From Petrolisthes cinctipes (Eukaryota > Arthropoda > Malacostraca > Decapoda > Porcellanidae), in assembly GCA_033782935.1 (NCBI GenBank), contig JAWQEG010000475.1, positions 109,501-173,500 of the forward strand: a DNA stretch of 64,000 nucleotides, written 5' to 3'. This document shows positions 57,395-64,000 of this stretch, piece after piece. A program made the translations under genes and the position numbers. The notes below the pieces were generated by a model, which worked only from the letters and a program-made list of their open reading frames with translations, ran no database searches and was not told where the DNA came from. The first letter of the stretch is position 1. Every line of letters begins with the position of its first letter.

Positions 57395-57790
57395 ATGAAT
57401 ATGATAGGTCATACTCAACACATTATAATAATATCAAATTTGTTAACTCTACACCTACATAACCTTTCCACCCAGTGACTATACCACTCCCCTTGACAAC
57501 AATATCGACACATTATAATAATATCAAATTTGTTAATTCTTCGCCTACATAACCTTTCCACCCAGTCACTAGACCACTCCCCTTGACAACAATATCAACA
57601 CATTAGAGGCCTAATAATATACTGTTGGAAATTCATAACGCGAGTAACAACACCTTATTACCTCACAACAAGTTTGGGTCCATAAAAATAATATCAAACT
57701 TGCCAACACTCTACAGTCTACCTACACCTACATAATTTTCCCACCTTGTCACCAGACCACTCCCCTTGACTCCAATATCAACACATTATA
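57395..57790. repeat. ~105-bp tandem repeat, 3-4 diverged copies
   Basis: The unit contains ACACATTATAATAATATCAA, ACCTACATAACCTTTCCACC and CCACTCCCCTTGACAACAAT. The last copies are diverged and interrupted. Confidence 0.75.
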
Positions 57791-57837
57791 AAACTGTGTG
57801 AATATTCACTACACTCCTATCTTACTAAAGTCTAAAG

Positions 57838-58005
57838 GTCTGTGTGTGTGTGTGTGTATTATAATAGGACCAAAACTCACTACCAGTACTGTAATTGTTA
57901 TAGAACTGAAGCCGGGAAGGAGAAGAAGGACACCACGCACGGTGATCACTGCTTCTACCCACTTTCAAGATCACACCTTTCTTAGAGAGAGAGAGAGAGA
58001 GAGAG
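57838..58005. repeat. Decayed copy of the B-unit (GT)n/(GA)n block
   Basis: (GT)n, then TATTATAATAGGACCAAAAC, a GGGAAGGAGAAGAAGGACAC segment, TTTCAAGATCACACC and (GA)n. The order and words match 29372-29543 in B1 with many changes. Confidence 0.65.
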
Positions 58006-58154
58006 GTTTGCCTATGACATCTCTGAATGGTCCAGCCAGTTAGCGCATCTATGATTAATGGATACAAGTATGTATTTATTATAGATATAACGTCTACCAT
58101 ATTGAATGTAGCTAGATAGTAGTGTAGTGGGTTATAACGTCTGTGTGGAATACT

Positions 58155-58410
58155 ACGTATCATGAGTTCGACAATTGTGTTGCTGTAGCAAACTGTACAG
58201 TACCCTACTGGTTCAAGGTTATGTAATGCTATCAACACATACACAGTGTATGTTTGGTTTTATTTATTATTGTGTTGCTGTAGCAGACTGTACAGTACCC
58301 TACTGGTTCAAGGTTATGTAATGCTATCAACACATACACGGTGTATGTTTGGTTTTATTTATTATTGTGTTGCTGTAGCAGACTGTACAGTACCCTCCTG
58401 GTTGATTTAT
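58155..58410. repeat. ~112-bp tandem repeat, 2-3 copies, inverted B-tail sequence
   Basis: Unit TGTTGCTGTAGCAGACTGTA plus CCCTACTGGTTCAAGGTTAT plus CAACACATACACGGTGTATG. It is the reverse complement of the segment after the second MITE in B tails (10510-10580). Confidence 0.78.
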
Positions 58411-58589
58411 ATTAATTGAGGTAACATGTACTGTACTGTAGTAATAGTAACAATAAGTAGGTTATAATATCCTAACAGAATACTGTATAATAGAGGTTGA
58501 TTTATATTAAGGTAACATGTACTGTACTGTAGTACTGTAATAGTAACAATATGTACGGTACCCAATATTCTTGATATTCTCCCTCTCTC

Positions 58590-58925
58590 TCTCTCACACC
58601 TCTTTATAAAACCATTTATACACTTGTCTCATTAATATTTGATAAACTCAGTTACCTAAATCAGACACAAAGCGTTTTGGAGATTAATTGTCAAATAAAC
58701 CTCCACCATTTAATCCAACCTAACCAAACCAACGAATTATAACCTAACTTTGATTATGTTTGGTAAGATTTCTATTCCCGTTGTGACCTTATTAAATTAT
58801 TAAGCCTAACAAAGGAAATATATCTTATAGGCCTATCTTAGAGCAGATAATGTGAGTTACTGTACTGTGGTCTTATTTAATTATTAAACCTAACAAAGGA
58901 AATACCGTATATCTTAGAACAGATC
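58590..58925. repeat. Inverted, diverged fragment of an A unit
   Basis: Reverse complement of 15050-15340 (A1) and 52120-52380 (A4): AACCTCCACCATTTAATCCA, TTATAACCTAACTTTGATTA, then the 75-bp repeat unit (GCAGATAATGTGAGTTACTG). The array therefore continues in opposite orientation here. Confidence 0.82.
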
Positions 58926-59129
58926 TGAAGTTACAGACCCAAGGAGTACAATACATCGCTCCTCAAGTTGTATAATAGAACTCAGTGGTAAATGTTTTGT
59001 GAAAATCGGTGTAAGTCAGAAGGAGGAGTATCTCTGGTTTACAACGGTGTAAATGTTTTGTGGATACCGGCCCATTACTTTATATAGTAGTATTAACAGT
59101 AGGTCAAGTTGTATAATAGAACTCAGTGG

Positions 59130-59845
59130 TAAATGTTTTGTGAATACCGGTGTAAGTCAGAAGGTGGAGTATCTCTGGTTTACACCAGTGTAAGTCAGAA
59201 GGTGGAGTATCTCTGGTTTACACCAGTGTAAGTCAGAAGGTGGAGTATCTCTGGTTTACACCAGTGTAAGTCAGAAGGTGGAATATCTCTGGTTTACACC
59301 AGTGTAAGTCAGAAGGTGGAGTATCTCTGGTTTACACCAGTGTAAGTCAGAAGGTGGAGTATCTCTGGTTTACACCAGTGTAAGTCAGAAGGTGGAGTAT
59401 CTCTGGTTTACACCAGTGTAAGTCAGAAGGTGGAATATCTCTGGTTTACACCAGTGTAAGTCAGAAGGTGGAGTATCTCTGGTTTACACCAGTGTAAGTC
59501 AGAAGGTGGAGTATCTCTGGTTTACACCAGTGTAAGTCAGAAGGTGGAGTATCTCTGGTTTACACCAGTGTAAGTCAGAAGGTGGAGTATCTCTGGTTTA
59601 CACCAGTGTAAGTCAGAAGGTGGAGTATCTCTGGTTTACACCAGTGTAAGTCAGAAGGTGGAGTATCTCTGGTTTACACCAGTGTAAGTCAGAAGGTGGA
59701 GTATCTCTGGTTTACACCGGTGTAAGTCAGAAGGTGGAGTATCTCTGGTTTACACCAGTGTAAGTCAGAAGGTGGAGTATCTCTGGTTTACACCGGTGTA
59801 AGTCAGAAGGTGGAGTATCTCTGGTTTACACCAGTGTAAATGTTT
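59130..59845. repeat. 38-bp minisatellite, ~18 copies
   Basis: Unit GTGTAAGTCAGAAGGTGGAG plus TATCTCTGGTTTACACCA. Nearly perfect copies, with rare A/G changes (GGAATATC, CACCGG). Adjacent units form the short palindrome TTACACCAGTGTAA. Confidence 0.93.
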
Positions 59846-60057
59846 TGTGGATACCGGCACAAAGTGTGTGCCATTACTTTATTAACAGTATTAACATAGT
59901 AATATTAACAGTAGGTCAAGACACAAGCCTCCATCAGTGTCTTGGACACCTCAGGTGTACCAACCCTACAGTAATGAAATATTTAACTTCAGTGGAATTT
60001 TATTTCAATATTGATGGTCCCAATACTTTTTTTTGCCGACTGTACCTTAGCAATCAA

Positions 60058-60320
60058 CAGTCAATCCCTAGCCTACCAGAGTCGAAGCAGGTGGTTTCTG
60101 GACGACAGCCCACCCAAACCATCATGACACACACACACACACACACACAGCCCACCAGAGTCGAAGCCCGAGATCTGAAGTAGGTGGTTTTCTGGACGAC
60201 AGCCCACCCAAACCAACATGACACTCACACACACACAGCCTACCTGAGTCGAAGCAGGTGGTTTCTGGACGACAGCCCACCCAAACCAACATCACACACA
60301 CACACACACACTTTGGGAGT
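60058..60320. repeat. ~110-bp tandem repeat with (AC)n, 3 copies
   Basis: The unit contains AGTCGAAGCAGGTGGTTTCT and GGACGACAGCCCACCCAAAC followed by (AC)n. Confidence 0.82.
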
Positions 60321-60525
60321 GTATGAAGATTATGGAGACAGTATAGGTAAACTGGAGTGCTTCATATTCCTCCAAATGGATCAAAAAGTCCATCTCGTAT
60401 TAATAACATGGAGTTGGTCTGTTGTGTTTCGTGGCATCGTTTGGAGGAATCAGTTGCCTTTCAATATACCGTCAAAAGTATTTTTCGTTATTCCCTTATT
60501 AGTAAATTAGAAGGTGTGTGATTCC

Positions 60526-61220
60526 TCCAAACTATACCAGGAAACAAATCACTTCAATGTTATTAATAAGAGTTGTGTTGTTTGGAGGAAGTAGTAAGTC
60601 CTTCAATATATACCAGGAAACAAATCACTTCAATGTTATTAATAAGAGTTGTGTTGTTTGGAGGAAGTAGTAAGTCCTTCAATATATACCAGGAAACAAA
60701 TCACTTCAATGTTATTAATAAGAGTTGTGTTGTTTGGAGGAAGTAGTAAGTCCTTCAATATATACCAGGAAACAAATTACTTCAATGTTATTAATAAGAG
60801 TTGTGTTGTTTGGAGGAAGTAGTAAGTCCTTCAATATATACCAGGAAACAAATCACTTCAATGTTATTAATAAGAGTTGTGTTGTTTGGAGGAAGTAGTA
60901 AGTCCTTCAATATATACCAGGAAACAAATCACTTCAATGTTATTAATAAGAGTTGTGTTGTTTGGAGGAAGTAGTAAGTCCTTCAATATATACCAGGAAA
61001 CAAATCACTTCAATGTTATTAATAAGAGTTGTGTTGTTTGGAGGAAGTAGTAAGTCCTTCAATATATACCAGGAAACAAATCACTTCAATGTTATTAATA
61101 AGAGTTGTGTTGTTTGGAGGAAGTAGTAAGTCCTTCAATATATACCAGGAAACAAATCACTTCAATGTTATTAATAAGAGTTGTGTTGTTTGGAGGAAGT
61201 AGTAAGTCCTTCAATATATT
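60526..61220. repeat. 76-bp minisatellite, ~9 copies
   Basis: Unit TTCAATATATACCAGGAAAC, AAATCACTTCAATGTTATTA, ATAAGAGTTGTGTTGTTTGG, AGGAAGTAGTAAGTCC. Very uniform. Confidence 0.93.
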
Positions 61221-61850
61221 ATACCATCAAGAGTCTTTACACTTTTATTTAATTAATTAAGTGTTGTTTATTTATTATTATGGTATAGTTTGGAGGAAGT
61301 AGTAAGTCCTTCAATATAACTATACCATCAAGAGTCTTTATACTTTTAATTAATTAAATGTTATTTATTTATTATTATGACATAGTTTGGAGGAAGTAGT
61401 AAGTCCTTCAATATAACTATACCATCAAGAGTCTTTATACTTTTAATTAATTAAATGTTATTTATTTATTATTATGACATAGTTTGGAGGAAGTAGTAAG
61501 TCCTTCAATATAACTATACCATCAAGAGTCTTTACACTTTTAATTAATTAAGTGTTATTTATTTATTATTATGACATAGTTTGGAGGAAGTAGTACCGGT
61601 AGTCCTTCAATATATACCATCAAGAGTATTTACCATTTTAATTAGCCTAAATGTTATTTATTTATTATCATGATATAGTCTGGAGGAAGCAGTAGTCTTC
61701 CGAAATAATTATACCGTCAAGAATCTTTACCCTTTTAATTAATTAAGTGTTGTTTATTTATTTATTATTATGACATAGTTTGGAGGAAGTAGTAGTCCTT
61801 CAATATATACCATCAAAAGTCTTTACCCTTTTAATTAAGTGTTGTTTATT
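61221..61850. repeat. ~95-bp tandem repeat, ~6 copies, related to the 76-bp array
   Basis: Shares TTTGGAGGAAGTAGTAAGTC and CTTCAATATA with the preceding array, but the middle part is replaced by ACCATCAAGAGTCTTTA and TTAATTAATTAAATGTTATT. The copies decay to the right. Confidence 0.85.
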
Positions 61851-62110
61851 TATTATTTTATCAAATTTTATTATGACATTATTATTCATTATTATTATAC
61901 CGTCTACTATTATAGTCTTAGTGTTATAAAATATTCATTATTTTTGTAATAAAATTATTATTATCACCATTATATTATATCCATTAATCATTATTGTCCA
62001 TCATTATTATCATAATGTTTATTACAACTACTACCACTACTACAACAATAAAATTAAAAACTACTACTACTACAACTACTTCATTAAAGAGAAAGAAAAC
62101 AATATAAATG
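61851..62110. other. Low-complexity ATT/ACT-rich stretch
   Basis: Runs of TTATTA, ATCATTATTA and ACTACTACT. Nothing gene-like. Confidence 0.6.
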
Positions 62111-62114
62111 CTTA

Positions 62115-62450
62115 GCAAAATATTTATTTATTGTAATGACAAATATATACCTTTATACTAACAAAATAATGAGAATAATGTATACTATTCAAATAATAAT
62201 AATAAATATTTACCTTTATACAAACCAAAGAAAAAGGTAATGTATACTTTTAAAATTATAACTATAAATATTTACCTTTATACAAACCAAAGAAAAAGGT
62301 AATAAATACTTTTAAATTTATAACAATAAATATTTACCTTTATATAAACCAATGAGAATAATGTATAATATTCTGAATTAATCATAACAAAATAAATATT
62401 TACCTTTATATAAACAAAACAATCATACTATTCAAATCATAACAATTAAT
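62115..62450. repeat. ~62-bp tandem repeat, ~5 copies
   Basis: Unit with AAATATTTACCTTTATACAA and ACCAAAGAAAAAGGTAAT, diverging at both ends. Confidence 0.78.
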
Positions 62451-62529
62451 TCCTTTATACAAATGAAACTTAATGATATACAAATAAAACTTAAATATTA
62501 CAATATATGAAATAAATGATATTCCTTGA

Positions 62530-63945
62530 TACAAGAGGAGTATAGCGTTATTATCTGTTATAATAATATGGTGTGTGTTTCTTTGGTTAATTTGATTGAT
62601 ATTATGCGCCGCAACTGCGAGGTCATATAGCGCCAGGGAAAGGTGATAGATGGGTGTAACAGCAAGCAGGTTTCTTTGGTTAGTGTTGGTGGTCAAACAT
62701 AGACTGTTGAATGATCTTAGTGTTGGTTAAAAGATGAGTATAGTGTTATTATCTGTTATGATAATATGGTGTGTGTTGATGGTCAAACATAAGCTGTTGA
62801 ATTATCTTAGTGTTGGTTAAAGATGAGTATAGTGTTATTATCTGTTATGATAATATGGTGTGTGTTGATGGTCAAACATAAGCTGTTGAATGATCTTAGT
62901 GTTGGTTAAAAGATGAGTATAGTGTTATTATCTGTTATGATAATATGGTGTGTGTTGGTGGTCAAACATAAGCTGTTGAATTATCTTAGTGTTGGTTAAA
63001 GATGAGTATAGTGTTATTATCTGTTATGATAATATGGTGTGTGTTGATGGTCAAACATAGACTGTTGAATGATCTTAGTGTTGGTTAAAAGATGAGTAGG
63101 CCTATAGTGTTATTATCTGTTATGATAATATGGTGTGTGTTGGTGGTCAAACATAAGCTGTTGAATTATCTTAGTGTTGGTTAAAGATGAGTATAGTGTT
63201 ATTATCTGTTATGATAATATGGTGTGTGTTGATGGTCAAACATAAGCTGTTGAATTATCTTAGTGTTGGTTAAAGATGAGTATAGTGTTATTATCTGTTA
63301 TGATAATATGGTGTGTGTTGATGGTCAAACATAGACTGTTGAATGATCTTAGTGTTGGTTAAAAGATGAGTAGGCCTATAGTGTTATTATCTGTTATGAT
63401 AATATGGTGTGTGTTGATGGTCAAACATAAGCTGTTGAATTATCTTAGTGTTGGTTAAAGATGAGTATAGTGTTATTATCTGTTATGATAATATGGTGTG
63501 TGTTGATGGTCAAACATAAGCTGTTGAATTATCTTAGTGTTGGTCAAGTATTGGTTATAACAACAGTCAAAGAGAAGTATAGCGTTATTATCTGTTATAA
63601 TAATATGGTGTATGTTTCTTTAGTTAGTGTTTGTGGTCAAACATAGGTTGTTGTTGAATGATCTTAGTGTTGGTCAAATATTGGTTATAACAACAGTCAA
63701 AGAGGAATATAGCGTTATTATCTGTTATAATTATATGGTGTGTGTTTCTTTGGTTAGTGGTGATCAAACATAGGCTGTTGAATGATCTTAGTGTTGGTCA
63801 AATATTGGTTATAACAACAGTCAAAGAGGAATATAGCGTTATTATCTGTTATAATTATATGGTGTGTGTTTCTTTGGTTAGTGGTGGTCAAACATAGGTT
63901 GTTGAATGATGTTAGTGTTGGTCAAATATTGGTTATAACAAGTAA
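62530..63945. repeat. ~88-bp minisatellite, ~15 copies, with higher-order variation
   Basis: The unit contains GAGTATAGTGTTATTATCTG, TTATGATAATATGGTGTGTG and GGTCAAACATAAGCTGTTGA. Variants (AAGATGAG versus AAAGATGAG, TAGGCCTATAG insert, GACTGTTG versus AAGCTGTTG) recur with a period of several units. From about 63540 a longer unit with GGTTATAACAACAGTCAAAG takes over. Confidence 0.9.
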
Positions 63946-64000
63946 GTCATCCTTTACTTGTTGAATTATTACAACTCATTCTCCTCTCTATGGCCATGGT

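Noticed and set aside
1..64000. tRNA, rRNA or other structural RNA genes
   Set aside because: I looked for tRNA-like A/B boxes and rRNA words while reading and saw none I could support. A covariance-model search would be needed to be sure.

Overview
The window looks like eukaryotic, animal DNA. It is AT-rich, almost free of long ORFs, full of (GT)n, (GA)n and minisatellites, and carries Tc1-type and P-type DNA transposons, MITEs and a non-LTR retrotransposon fragment. The few coding genes have spliced structures with TATA boxes. The style (dense GT/GA microsatellites, 'TAGGCCTA' words, Tc1 elements with long inverted repeats) suggests an arthropod, perhaps a decapod crustacean, but I cannot prove this from the sequence alone.

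Layout. 1-9.6 kb: AT-rich DNA with a MITE, a 51-bp minisatellite, a 0.92-kb inverted-repeat element directly abutting a 4.46-kb Tc1-like transposon (507-bp inverted repeats, transposase in two exons with one premature stop), then an AC-rich minisatellite split by a hAT-like element. 9.6-52.4 kb: a tandem segmental array of two unit types that share one junction. The order is B-tail, A1, A2, B1, A3, B2, A4. 52.4-54.05 kb: a large foldback replaces the rest of A4. 54-59 kb: decayed and partly inverted pieces of the same array plus one isolated open frame. 59-64 kb: almost pure minisatellite.

A units (A1, A2, A3, A4; 8-10.7 kb) each carry one gene on the minus strand: a divergent FAU homologue, i.e. 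a FUBI ubiquitin-like domain joined by an intact Gly-Gly to ribosomal protein eS30 with its C-terminal tail missing. I find a first coding exon in all four copies: TATA box, short leader, ATG, 71 coding bases, a GT donor, and an AG acceptor one base before the previously obvious ATG, with the frame preserved. The intron is filled by a 59-bp minisatellite whose copy number varies between units. Four CCAAT/ATTGG boxes and a CACGTG lie upstream of the TATA box.

B units (B1, B2; about 5.5 kb) keep only the 3' half of the FAU exon. At one exact breakpoint the 5' half is replaced by a small ORF with an RFX-like winged-helix pattern, which reads out of frame into the eS30 sequence. Upstream on the same strand is a gene for a highly acidic (E/D/S) repeat protein with its own TATA box. 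The window thus holds a locally amplified family of small genes: a ubiquitin-like/ribosomal fusion, a possible DNA-binding protein and an acidic protein. How they work together is not shown by the sequence. Amplification of TATA/CCAAT-driven small genes would fit a tissue- or germline-restricted family, but that is inference.

Each A unit also has a 278-bp inverted repeat around a ~102-bp loop. The loop lies in one orientation in A1 and A4 and in the other in A2 and A3. One A unit (A3) is interrupted by a 1,865-bp P-type element with an exact 8-bp target duplication.
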